From: Nitrososphaerales archaeon TH5896
Lineage (GTDB): Archaea > Thermoproteota > Nitrososphaeria > Nitrososphaerales > Nitrososphaeraceae
Assembly: GCA_014523625.1 (NCBI GenBank)
Contig: JAATVP010000063.1
Coordinates: 1-6,278, forward strand
Direction: 5' to 3'
Length of the DNA: 6,278 nucleotides
The position numbers and the translations under genes were made by a program. Under the pieces are notes generated by a model that saw only the letters and a list, made by a program, of their open reading frames with translations, did no database searches and was not told where the DNA came from. Positions 1-4,887 of the stretch are shown piece by piece (within the stretch, counting starts at the first letter, position 1; each line of letters starts with the position of its first letter).

Positions 1-173
1 CAAGGCTGGTTGTTGTATGAAGAAGGAGCCCATCGAGCAGCTTCAAAGAGTGCCATTAGATCTTCGTCGTCGAGTTCTTCGCCTGTCATTCCCCTTGGTG
101 ACCACCTGTTGACAAATACAGGATTAATCTCCTGGGTTGGAATTCTAGTTTGTGCAACTTCAGGATCACTCAT
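1..173 (-). CDS. Nitroreductase family protein, N-terminal part (cut by left edge)
   Basis: The minus strand reads 57 complete codons from an ATG at 173-171 to the window edge. The peptide contains the stretches RWSPRGMTGEEL (residues 23-34) and EAARWAPSSYNNQP (residues 44-57). These are typical of the N-terminus of FMN-dependent nitroreductases: the R-S-x-R-type segment helps bind the FMN phosphate, and the RWAPSSYNNQPW motif follows the first long helix. Family members are usually about 170-220 residues, so roughly two thirds lies outside the window. They reduce nitro-compounds, quinones or other electrophiles with NAD(P)H in the cytoplasm; the substrate cannot be read here. A GTG seven codons' distance upstream (GTG AGC GTA CTC ATA TCT ATG) is an alternative start, but the ATG lies about 27 nt from a good TATA box, which favours a leaderless message beginning at the ATG. 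It follows the Lrp-type gene on the same strand with a 173-nt gap and has its own promoter. Confidence 0.85.
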   Translation of the reverse strand, partial: MSDPEVAQTRIPTQEINPVFVNRWSPRGMTGEELDDEDLMALFEAARWAPSSYNNQP

Positions 174-195
174 AGATATGAGTACGCTCACTATA

Positions 196-203
196 GTATA
201 TAA
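196..203 (-). promoter_or_regulatory. TATA box of the nitroreductase gene
   Basis: Read on the minus strand this is TTATATAC, centred about 27 nt upstream of the nitroreductase ATG at 173. That is the usual archaeal distance from TATA box to transcription start, so the transcript is probably leaderless. The identical octamer occurs again on the same strand at 266-273 and could be a second, more distal promoter giving a leader of about 70 nt. Confidence 0.55.
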
Positions 204-346
204 GACTGAATGTCTGTTTAGACCCCAGTCAAGTCGTACAGAGATATTTTCTTCAGATATGTTGTGTATATAACTAGAATTGCCAACGTTACTTACGAAA
301 AGAACATAGAATTTACGAATAAATTTTAGCAGAAACTTGATTTAAA

Positions 347-1354
347 TTAACCGCTGATTTCTAGTAGAGGCCCCAATTCTTCGGTGTGTTTTGCACTGGG
401 GATATTCAGCTTTTTGTCTATCTCCCTTAGCACCCATTCGTCATAAGAGGTTGTATCTGTGAGTACAAACAATTCAACCCGCTTCACACCATCAAATGAT
501 TCTACTTCCTTCAGAATGCCATCCGCAGCAAAAATATCTTGGCTAAATAAAAGAAAAGTTAATACATTATCTGGATCGGTAACAGGAAGCTGAAAAAGAA
601 TGTTCTCTCCCAATTGTTCGTAAATGCGCCCAACTATCTGGTGGTAAGATGATCTGTCAAGTGTATTTACTACCAGTGCAAATTGAATATATCCCACAGT
701 ATGAACAGGATTACACAAGATAAAGAATTTTAGCACGTTATCATCCTTCAACTTTGTCAGTCTACGGTTAACTGTTCTGCCTGATATAGACGTCTCCCTA
801 GCTATATCATTCATTTCCATCCTAGGGTTGGATATGAGGCATTTAATTATCCGTAGATCTGTCTCCGTGAGTTCGTGTCTTTTATTCATACTTGATGATG
901 AAGATAGTGTTGAAGTTGATGACGATGGTGATAATTTGCTTGTAAACATGATGCGGACGCTAGCGGGCTTAAGTGAATCAAGCAGAAGTCGGAGCTTATC
1001 TTCATGTCCTTCCTTTATAGCTAGACAAAACGTAGAAATGCCTCCCATACATTTGGAGTGAATTGATACATCTCCAACGAGATTCAATCGATTGATAATA
1101 TCACCTGTATCTGCCGTGTGTTCACGTACAATAAGCATACAGCCAATTCCGTATCCAAGTGCAACTGGATTTACTTTAAGGACGAATTTTTCGATTACCC
1201 CAGTGGAGATCATTCTATCCACTCTAGCTTTGACACTCTTGGATGTCATACCAATTGCAGATCCTATACTCATGAAGGATTCTCTACAATCCTTTGACAG
1301 AATTCTAATGATTTTAAGGTCTTTATCATCCAAAAAAAGCCGCTGAATTTGCAT
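347..1354 (-). CDS. Double-domain Lrp/AsnC-family transcriptional regulator (copy 1)
   Basis: This 335-aa protein carries two Lrp/AsnC units in tandem. Residues about 10-58 form a first winged HTH (DLKIIRILSKDCRESF, then GMTSKSVKARVDRM as the recognition-helix region). A RAM-like alpha/beta domain spans about 59-140. A Ser/Thr-rich linker occupies 142-155. A second HTH covers about 163-210 (DLRIIKCLISNPRMEMNDIA, then SGRTVNRRLTKL), and a second effector-like domain covers about 211-305. Usual Lrp/AsnC proteins are about 150 aa with one HTH, so this is a duplicated form. Such proteins bind DNA as oligomers and often sense amino acids or other small ligands; neither ligand nor target is readable here. 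It is clearly paralogous to the regulator at 4888-5847, sharing for example KSVKAR and NPRME in the two HTHs. It is divergent from the plus-strand 44/131-aa unit. A palindrome on its own predicted start site suggests autoregulation. The ATG start fits a TATA box at 1381-1388. Confidence 0.9.
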   Translation of the reverse strand: MQIQRLFLDDKDLKIIRILSKDCRESFMSIGSAIGMTSKSVKARVDRMISTGVIEKFVLKVNPVALGYGIGCMLIVREHTADTGDIINRLNLVGDVSIHSKCMGGISTFCLAIKEGHEDKLRLLLDSLKPASVRIMFTSKLSPSSSTSTLSSSSSMNKRHELTETDLRIIKCLISNPRMEMNDIARETSISGRTVNRRLTKLKDDNVLKFFILCNPVHTVGYIQFALVVNTLDRSSYHQIVGRIYEQLGENILFQLPVTDPDNVLTFLLFSQDIFAADGILKEVESFDGVKRVELFVLTDTTSYDEWVLREIDKKLNIPSAKHTEELGPLLEISG

Positions 1355-1357
1355 ATT

Positions 1358-1374
1358 TCCCTTTACTAAAGGGA
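1358..1374. promoter_or_regulatory. Perfect 17-bp palindrome, probable operator of the first Lrp gene
   Basis: TCCCTTTA-C-TAAAGGGA has perfect 8-bp arms around one central base. It lies 4 bp upstream of the Lrp ATG (1354) and downstream of the TATA box at 1381-1388, so it covers the predicted transcription start. Repressor sites of archaeal Lrp-type autoregulators are commonly found in this position. The binding protein is inferred. The 3' arm on the minus strand (AAAGGGA) could alternatively be read as a purine-rich ribosome-binding stretch. Confidence 0.6.
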
Positions 1375-1380
1375 GTCAAA

Positions 1381-1388
1381 CATTTAAA
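1381..1388 (-). promoter_or_regulatory. TATA box of the first Lrp gene
   Basis: The minus strand reads TTTAAATG, centred about 30 nt upstream of the ATG at 1354. This predicts a transcription start at about 1358, next to the palindrome and only a few nucleotides before the start codon. Confidence 0.5.
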
Positions 1389-1400
1389 CTTAATGTTCAT

Positions 1401-1441
1401 TGTTGGGAGTATCACTTCCGCCAACGATAAATAATGTAAAT
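1401..1441 (+). repeat. Promoter-region repeat, copy 1 (upstream of the 44/131-aa unit)
   Basis: This segment aligns without gaps to 2062-2102, with about 31 of 41 bases identical. It includes an exact 14-mer, AACGATAAATAATG (1423-1436 and 2084-2097), a TTCCG five bases before it plus two variable bases, and a GGA-N8-TCC arrangement (1406-1419 and 2067-2080). The GATAAATA core (1426-1433) sits about 25 nt before the ATG at 1455 and can serve as its TATA box. The GGA-N8-TCC upstream of it may be a regulator site. The same DNA is the upstream region of the divergent Lrp gene. Confidence 0.65.
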
Positions 1442-1454
1442 ACTTCATAAATAC

Positions 1455-1589
1455 ATGGCTAGAGGTAAGACCGTTCGCAAGTCATACCTGCACCTGATAT
1501 GGTCAAACACAGATGCAGAGCATCGGATCAGTCATTTTCTATTAGAGACAGTAGCGTGGTGTCTTACAGGATTGGTTTCTAGGCAATGA
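1455..1589 (+). CDS. Possible 44-aa ORF or transcribed leader of the 131-aa gene
   Basis: An ATG at 1455 opens a 44-codon frame (starts MARGKTVRKSYLHLIW, ends GLVSRQ) that stops with TGA at 1587-1589. The stop overlaps the ATG of the next gene at 1586 in an ATGA overlap, the arrangement typical of translationally coupled genes. The start lies about 25 nt from the TATA-like GATAAATA of the upstream repeat, as expected for a leaderless archaeal message. No TATA box is seen directly in front of 1586, so the downstream gene is probably transcribed through this segment. The peptide is basic at the N-terminus, with a moderately hydrophobic C-terminal stretch, and matches no family I know. The composition is not convincingly protein-like. 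An imperfect hairpin at 1463-1489 (AGGTAAGAC with GTCATACCT, one A-A mismatch) offers the alternative of a structured 5' leader. Confidence 0.3.
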   Translation: MARGKTVRKSYLHLIWSNTDAEHRISHFLLETVAWCLTGLVSRQ

Positions 1590-1981
1590 CTAGCAATGAT
1601 TTTTATGAGATGCTGAGAATTAGAAAGCATTTCGATGACCTACAAGGCCTATTCCAAAGATATTTGCCAAATGTTGATCCGGATATCATTTATGATCTTT
1701 TGACACGCTTACGAGAGAATCCCGAGGTTACACCAACGTATACTCTAGAGATATACACAAAGAAAGAAGTAGATTCGGCAAAGACGCTTGATTTAATATA
1801 CGAAATAACTGGAGCTATAGCCACAATATATGATAATGGTACACATTATGTTACAAACCAAAAGCTATCTTTAGATACGTTAAAGAATATTTCAGATTTA
1901 GAGGGCATTGTCGAAATCACGGGAGCGCCTACTACTTTAGGTTGTTGGTTCTCTGATTCTATTAGGAGACGAGGGATCTAA
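1586..1981 (+). CDS. Conserved-looking hypothetical protein, 131 aa, ferredoxin-like fold predicted
   Basis: I do not recognise a characterised family. The N-terminal half (1-50) is helical and charged (DFYEMLRIRKHFDDLQGLFQ, then DPDIIYDLLTRLRENP). The second half alternates strand and helix: TYTLEIYT (51-58), a helix at about 61-76, an AIATIYDNGTHYVTNQ strand pair (77-92), a helix at about 95-106, then a strand IVEITGA. This beta-alpha-beta-beta-alpha-beta order is compatible with a ferredoxin-like fold, as found in many small ligand-binding or regulatory domains. There is no signal peptide or membrane segment, so it should be cytosolic. It starts at ATG 1586; an in-frame TAG at 1580-1582 blocks any longer version. 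It shares the ATGA overlap with the upstream 44-codon frame, and its probable promoter repeat recurs in front of the MFS gene, suggesting joint regulation. The last residues (CWFSDSIRRRGI) look unlike the rest and may be a variable tail. Confidence 0.7.
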   Translation: MTSNDFYEMLRIRKHFDDLQGLFQRYLPNVDPDIIYDLLTRLRENPEVTPTYTLEIYTKKEVDSAKTLDLIYEITGAIATIYDNGTHYVTNQKLSLDTLKNISDLEGIVEITGAPTTLGCWFSDSIRRRGI

Positions 1982-2022
1982 ATACTTATAAATGCATTTA
2001 ACTAAATTCTTGACTGCTTGAC

Positions 2023-2044
2023 TATATTGTACTGAGACAATATA
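2023..2044 (+). terminator. Hairpin after the 131-aa gene, possible terminator or operator
   Basis: TATATTGT (2023-2030) and ACAATATA (2037-2044) form a perfect 8-bp stem with a 6-nt loop, followed by A/T-rich sequence (ATAATATTTAT). It lies 42 nt after the stop of the 131-aa gene and about 68 nt before the MFS start. A tandem CTTGACT (2009-2015 and 2017-2023) abuts it. It could end the upstream transcript or bind a regulator of the MFS gene. Archaeal terminators mostly depend on T-tracts, and no strong one is present. Confidence 0.35.
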
Positions 2045-2061
2045 ATAATATTTATGTCGAC

Positions 2062-2102
2062 TGTTTGGAGTTCTGTTTCCGTTAACGATAAATAATGCCA
2101 AT
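2062..2102 (+). repeat. Promoter-region repeat, copy 2 (upstream of the MFS gene)
   Basis: This is the partner of 1401-1441, with about 31 of 41 positions identical. It contains the same exact 14-mer with its GATAAATA core (2087-2094) and the same GGA-N8-TCC spacing. The TATA-like core is about 21-27 nt from the two candidate MFS start codons (2112 and 2118), so this copy is most simply the MFS promoter. Confidence 0.65.
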
Positions 2103-2119
2103 CCTCTAAGAATGAGGAT
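2101..2119. promoter_or_regulatory. Inverted repeat over the MFS start, candidate operator
   Basis: ATCCTC (2101-2106) and GAGGAT (2114-2119) are perfect 6-bp arms separated by 7 bases. The site covers the predicted transcription start and the ATG at 2112-2114, a position where a bound protein would block transcription. In RNA it could also form a small hairpin hiding the start codon. The inner 17 bp begins TCC and ends GGA, as does the 17-bp palindrome at 1358-1374, but the resemblance goes no further. Confidence 0.4.
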
Positions 2120-3653
2120 GCGTAGAATCGATAATCCAGAGCTATCACAAGACAGAGAAAGTCCTAATGAAGGAAGCGTTGGTGCTGAAAAAACAATCAC
2201 TATTAGCCGTCGGGCATGGTTTACCCTTGCGCTGCTGAGCAGCACTCTCCTGACGGTCTTTTTCTCAGAGACTATGCTTCTTCCTGCAATCCCAGAAATT
2301 ATACAGGAATTTAAAATAACCTACGGAACTGCAGCTTGGATATTCAGTGCATACCTAATAGTTGCGGCTGTAATGACACCTGTTGCAGGCAGGCTTTCTG
2401 ATCTATATGGGAAAAAGAATGTATTGCTCATACTACTTACAATATATATAGCAGGGCTTGTTGCAGGCGGCTTTGCTGATAACATATCATTTCTACTCGT
2501 CTCTAGAATAATCCAAGGCGTCGGTTTAGCTGCTGTTCCTGCAGCCTTTAGTCTTCTTAGGGACACTTTCCCTCCTGCTAAGCTTGCCATAGCTGTGGGA
2601 GTATTTGGATCTGCGTATTCTGCCGGTTCGGTGGTTGGGCTATTGGTAGGAGCTAGTATTATTCAAAACATTGGCTGGCATTCAACTTTCCTGGCCATAA
2701 TACCTTTTGCTGCTTTGGTAACGATAATGATCGCCAAGTTTGTAAAAGAAGATAGAAAGGTGCAACAAATGAATCTGGTGGAGACTCCTACTCAAAATGT
2801 ATCAAGAGGAAAGAGGAAATCGTTTCCAATTGACATTAAAGGCGTAGCGGCTCTTTCTGTGACAATCACTTCATTTCTAATTGCTCTAACCCTCATACAA
2901 ATAGGCGTTAACTCCCAGAATATATTGCAGATTGCTGGTGCATTTGTTGCATCTGCAGTTTCATTGTCGATCTTTGTTATCCTAGAGAGAAGGATCGTAC
3001 CTCCTTTTCTTGACTTAAGATTACTAAGACATAACACTCTTCTGCCATCGTATATCTTGCTAATAGCTGCTGGTATTACCATGTTTATGATTTATCCAAC
3101 CATAGTTCAACTAGTCAGAAGCCCAGTCCCATTAGGTTTTGGAGGAGATTCAGTAGATGCAGCCAATGTTCAGCTGCCCTTCATGATCACTTTCTTGGTA
3201 TTCGCGAGTATCACGCCGCTTATTATAAATCGAATAGGGAGCGTAAAACCCATGATTATTGGTGGACTAATAAGCCTAGTCGGTGCACTTGGACTTACCT
3301 TATTCCATTCAACGGAATTCGCATTGTCTACAAGTCTGGCCATAGTCGCAAGCGGGCTATCAATAACAATGACAGCGACCTGGAACATGGTCGTCTCCTC
3401 TTCACCAAAAGAGTTCACTGGCATTTCAGTGGGAGTCGGCGCACTTTTGTTGTTTATTGGAATGGCTATAGGTCCCGCACTGGCTGGGGTGTATATGGAA
3501 AATCACGAGACAATTGATGGAGTCGAAGGATCGTATCCATCGGCTGGATCGTACGATCAGATATTTCTTACAGCAGGCTTGCTTTCAGCTGTAACAGTTG
3601 TATTTGCATTATTGCTAAAAAGAAAGGCGAGTTACCTAATTCATAACGTATGA
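2112..3653 (+). CDS. MFS multidrug-type efflux transporter, DHA2 (14-TM, EmrB/QacA-like)
   Basis: This 513-aa integral membrane protein has about 14 hydrophobic segments, beginning near residues 36-58, 72-93 and 104-122 and ending near 481-502. The drug:proton antiporter DHA2 group typically has this number and length. Motif A is present in the TM2-TM3 loop (GRLSDLYGKKNVL, residues 93-105). The PPFLDLRLLRHNT stretch (297-309) resembles the conserved segment after TM8 of DHA2 pumps. TM1 has E53 in SETMLLPAIPEI, where family members often have Asp. The motif C region in TM5 (GSAYSAGSVVGLLVG) lacks the usual Gly-Pro pair. Family members export toxic cations, drugs or metabolites using the proton gradient; the substrate is unknown here. 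A basic cytosolic loop (about 211-240) separates the halves. The start is at ATG 2112 or two codons later at ATG 2118, and the TATA spacing allows either. It is probably monocistronic. Confidence 0.92.
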   Translation: MRMRRIDNPELSQDRESPNEGSVGAEKTITISRRAWFTLALLSSTLLTVFFSETMLLPAIPEIIQEFKITYGTAAWIFSAYLIVAAVMTPVAGRLSDLYGKKNVLLILLTIYIAGLVAGGFADNISFLLVSRIIQGVGLAAVPAAFSLLRDTFPPAKLAIAVGVFGSAYSAGSVVGLLVGASIIQNIGWHSTFLAIIPFAALVTIMIAKFVKEDRKVQQMNLVETPTQNVSRGKRKSFPIDIKGVAALSVTITSFLIALTLIQIGVNSQNILQIAGAFVASAVSLSIFVILERRIVPPFLDLRLLRHNTLLPSYILLIAAGITMFMIYPTIVQLVRSPVPLGFGGDSVDAANVQLPFMITFLVFASITPLIINRIGSVKPMIIGGLISLVGALGLTLFHSTEFALSTSLAIVASGLSITMTATWNMVVSSSPKEFTGISVGVGALLLFIGMAIGPALAGVYMENHETIDGVEGSYPSAGSYDQIFLTAGLLSAVTVVFALLLKRKASYLIHNV

Positions 3654-3711
3654 GGTTTAGATTGTACTGTGTAAAAGAGTATTTGAACAGAAGTTGGGAT
3701 TCTTTATACAC

Positions 3712-3809
3712 TTCCTATTGACAAGCCTCCCACCACATTGCTGCTATTGCTTGTAGGACACTAACACGGTTTTAGTGCTATGCCATAACTATACCAATAG
3801 GAATATTGG
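3712..3809. other. Cluster of inverted repeats in the convergent intergenic region (possible structured RNA)
   Basis: TTCCTATTG (3712-3720) pairs perfectly with CAATAGGAA (3795-3803). Inside that outer stem lie two helices: ACAAGC/GCTTGT (3721-3726 with 3749-3754) and CACTAA/TTAGTG (3759-3764 with 3772-3777). Together they could form a three-way junction, with the second helix stacking directly on the outer stem. A competing hairpin, CCAATA-GGAA-TATTGG (3794-3809), uses the same 3' strand, so the two folds exclude each other. No open frame of note crosses it. By my rough estimate a 9-bp inverted repeat within 100 nt arises a few times by chance in 6 kb, so this may be coincidental. Confidence 0.3.
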
Positions 3810-3852
3810 GCATGCAAAAAATGATACCAATGCGATACTCTATTACTTTGGA

Positions 3853-3879
3853 TTCCTCTGTTTGTGACTTACAGAGGAA
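3853..3879 (-). terminator. 9-bp hairpin between convergent MFS and SDR genes, possible terminator
   Basis: TTCCTCTGT (3853-3861) and ACAGAGGAA (3871-3879) form a perfect 9-bp stem with a 9-nt loop. It lies 40 nt beyond the SDR stop on the minus strand and about 200 nt beyond the MFS stop. On the minus strand a T5 run (3882-3878) adjoins the stem, and a T6 run lies further on (3821-3816). Such T-runs favour archaeal termination of the SDR transcript. The rest of the 3654-3918 gap holds the repeats at 3712-3809 and no recognisable gene. Confidence 0.4.
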
Positions 3880-3918
3880 AAAGCGGAATGGAAGTTATTT
3901 TCGCAATCAATTAGAGCT

Positions 3919-4785
3919 CTATTGAGCAAGAAGATGTTCCTTAACAACAACCCTAAACTCTTGGTCTGACATTCCTTTTCTTGCTTCAATCATTTGGACT
4001 GCATCATTTCCTACCAAATATCTTAAGTCAGGATTATCGATTGTCACCGCCTTCAATATCACTTTCGCTACTTCTTCTGGTGGAGTACCTTGATCAATAA
4101 AACGAGCCGTAGCTTTCTGCAATGTCTCCACCAGTGGGGCATATGGTGAGTTGGGCTCTGCAGCCTTTTGTCCTATTATGGCGTTACTTGCGAAATTGCT
4201 CCGGATAGTACCTGGTTCTACGAGCACGATTTTTATGCCCAATGGGTCCGTTTCGAAGCGCATAGATTCCGACACACCTTCAAGCGCAAATTTGGTGCCA
4301 CTGTATACCGGAAAGAGTGGGAAGCCAACCCTCCCAGCCATCGAACTTACGTTTACTATCGTTCCTCCTTGCTGTTTTCTCATAATAGGCAGTACTGCCT
4401 TCATTACCCTTATGGTACCAAACAGATTTGTCTCAAACTGGGCCTTAATTTCATCCATCGAGAGATCCTCCAACGCTCCAATCAATGAATAGCCAGCATT
4501 GTTAACTAGCACATCAATCCTCTTACTTTCATCATTAATTTTATCGATGGCATCATTCACTGATTTATCGCTGTTCACATCCAATTCGACTACTTGAATT
4601 GTCAGTTCTCCTTTGTCTGAAATATTCCTTATTGATTTTGCTTTTTCGAGACTTCTTACTGTGGCAAATGTGCGAAATCCATTTTTTGCAAGTAGCAGCG
4701 ATGTTTCAAGTCCTATTCCACTTGAGCTTCCAGTCACTACAGCTACTTTCTCCTCTTTTTCTTTTGTCTTATTTTTTGTTGACAT
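3919..4785 (-). CDS. Classical short-chain dehydrogenase/reductase (SDR), NADP(H)-type
   Basis: This protein has 288 aa from the ATG at 4785, a usual length for classical SDRs. Residues 18-25 are the Rossmann TGSSSGIG motif that binds the nucleotide cofactor. An LDV follows at 68-70, NNAG at 95-98 and the structural Asn of FETNLFG at about 120. The catalytic set is the Ser of NVSSMAG (about 147-148) with Y161 and K165 of YSGTK. VEPGTIRSNF is the usual segment after beta-6. An Arg at the end of beta-2 (ATVRSLEK) suggests NADP(H) preference. The whole most resembles the 17beta-HSD-like oxidoreductase subgroup that interconverts carbonyls and alcohols; the true substrate is unknown. It is cytosolic. 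A GTG at 4800 would add five residues, but the TATA box at 4806-4813 is about 25 nt from the ATG and would overlap an initiation region at 4800, so I prefer 4785. It is divergent from the second Lrp regulator and convergent with the MFS gene. Confidence 0.93.
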   Translation of the reverse strand: MSTKNKTKEKEEKVAVVTGSSSGIGLETSLLLAKNGFRTFATVRSLEKAKSIRNISDKGELTIQVVELDVNSDKSVNDAIDKINDESKRIDVLVNNAGYSLIGALEDLSMDEIKAQFETNLFGTIRVMKAVLPIMRKQQGGTIVNVSSMAGRVGFPLFPVYSGTKFALEGVSESMRFETDPLGIKIVLVEPGTIRSNFASNAIIGQKAAEPNSPYAPLVETLQKATARFIDQGTPPEEVAKVILKAVTIDNPDLRYLVGNDAVQMIEARKGMSDQEFRVVVKEHLLAQ

Positions 4786-4790
4786 ACGTG

Positions 4791-4808
4791 ATAGGATCAC
4801 TTTCCTAT
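4791..4808. promoter_or_regulatory. Inverted repeat in the SDR promoter, candidate operator
   Basis: ATAGGA (4791-4796) and TCCTAT (4803-4808) are perfect 6-bp arms separated by 6 bases. The site lies between the SDR TATA box and its ATG and slightly overlaps the TATA box, so a bound protein could repress the SDR gene. The divergent regulator starting at 4888 is the obvious candidate, by position only. Confidence 0.45.
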
Positions 4809-4813
4809 TAATA
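4806..4813 (-). promoter_or_regulatory. TATA box of the SDR gene
   Basis: TATTAATA (self-complementary) is centred about 25 nt upstream of the SDR ATG at 4785. This is the spacing expected for a leaderless transcript and the main reason for choosing that start over the GTG at 4800. Confidence 0.5.
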
Positions 4814-4853
4814 TCCTTGGTGGTAGCATTACTCCCGAGATTGGAAGTTATCC

Positions 4854-4861
4854 TTTTATTT
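4854..4861 (+). promoter_or_regulatory. TATA-like element of the second Lrp gene
   Basis: TTTTATTT is centred about 30 nt before the TTG start at 4888, predicting a transcription start near 4884. The surrounding TCCTTTTATT (4851-4860) matches 8 of 10 bases of the arm region of the palindrome at 1358-1374. An AAGGA at 4882-4886 could act either as its inverted partner or as a short Shine-Dalgarno-like stretch. Confidence 0.35.
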
Positions 4862-4887
4862 CTGTCTAATGTCAGTATAATAAGGAA

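Noticed and set aside
10..273. Plus-strand open frame of 87 codons with a Ser-rich product
   Set aside because: It is the antisense of the nitroreductase N-terminus, whose minus-strand translation has clear family motifs.
885..935. GATGA-rich stretch resembling box C/D RNA motifs and a trinucleotide repeat
   Set aside because: It is the reverse complement of Ser codons in the linker of the first regulator; no matching D box or terminal stem was seen.
1463..1489. tRNA-like look of GGTAAGACCGTTCGCAAGTC
   Set aside because: There is no acceptor stem, D-arm or canonical T-loop (GTTCGA-type) in register; it is kept only as an imperfect hairpin.
1935..1996. Frameshift in the C-terminus of the 131-aa protein
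   Set aside because: Another frame continues as VVGSLILLGDEGSKYL after LG, but without homologues neither tail can be preferred, so the uninterrupted frame is kept.
1439..1997. Similarity of AATACTTCATAAATACAT (1439-1456) and AATACTTATAAATGCAT (1981-1997)
   Set aside because: It is short and A/T-rich, needs a one-base gap, and sits at a different position relative to the main repeat; it is likely TATA-like composition.
1937..2245. Minus-strand 102-codon frame across the MFS promoter
   Set aside because: It runs through the promoter repeat, hairpin and start of the MFS gene on the opposite strand, and has no recognisable product.
4151..4492. Two overlapping plus-strand frames of more than 100 codons (4151-4492, 4168-4488)
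   Set aside because: Both are antisense to the SDR coding region, which carries all its family motifs; the products resemble nothing.
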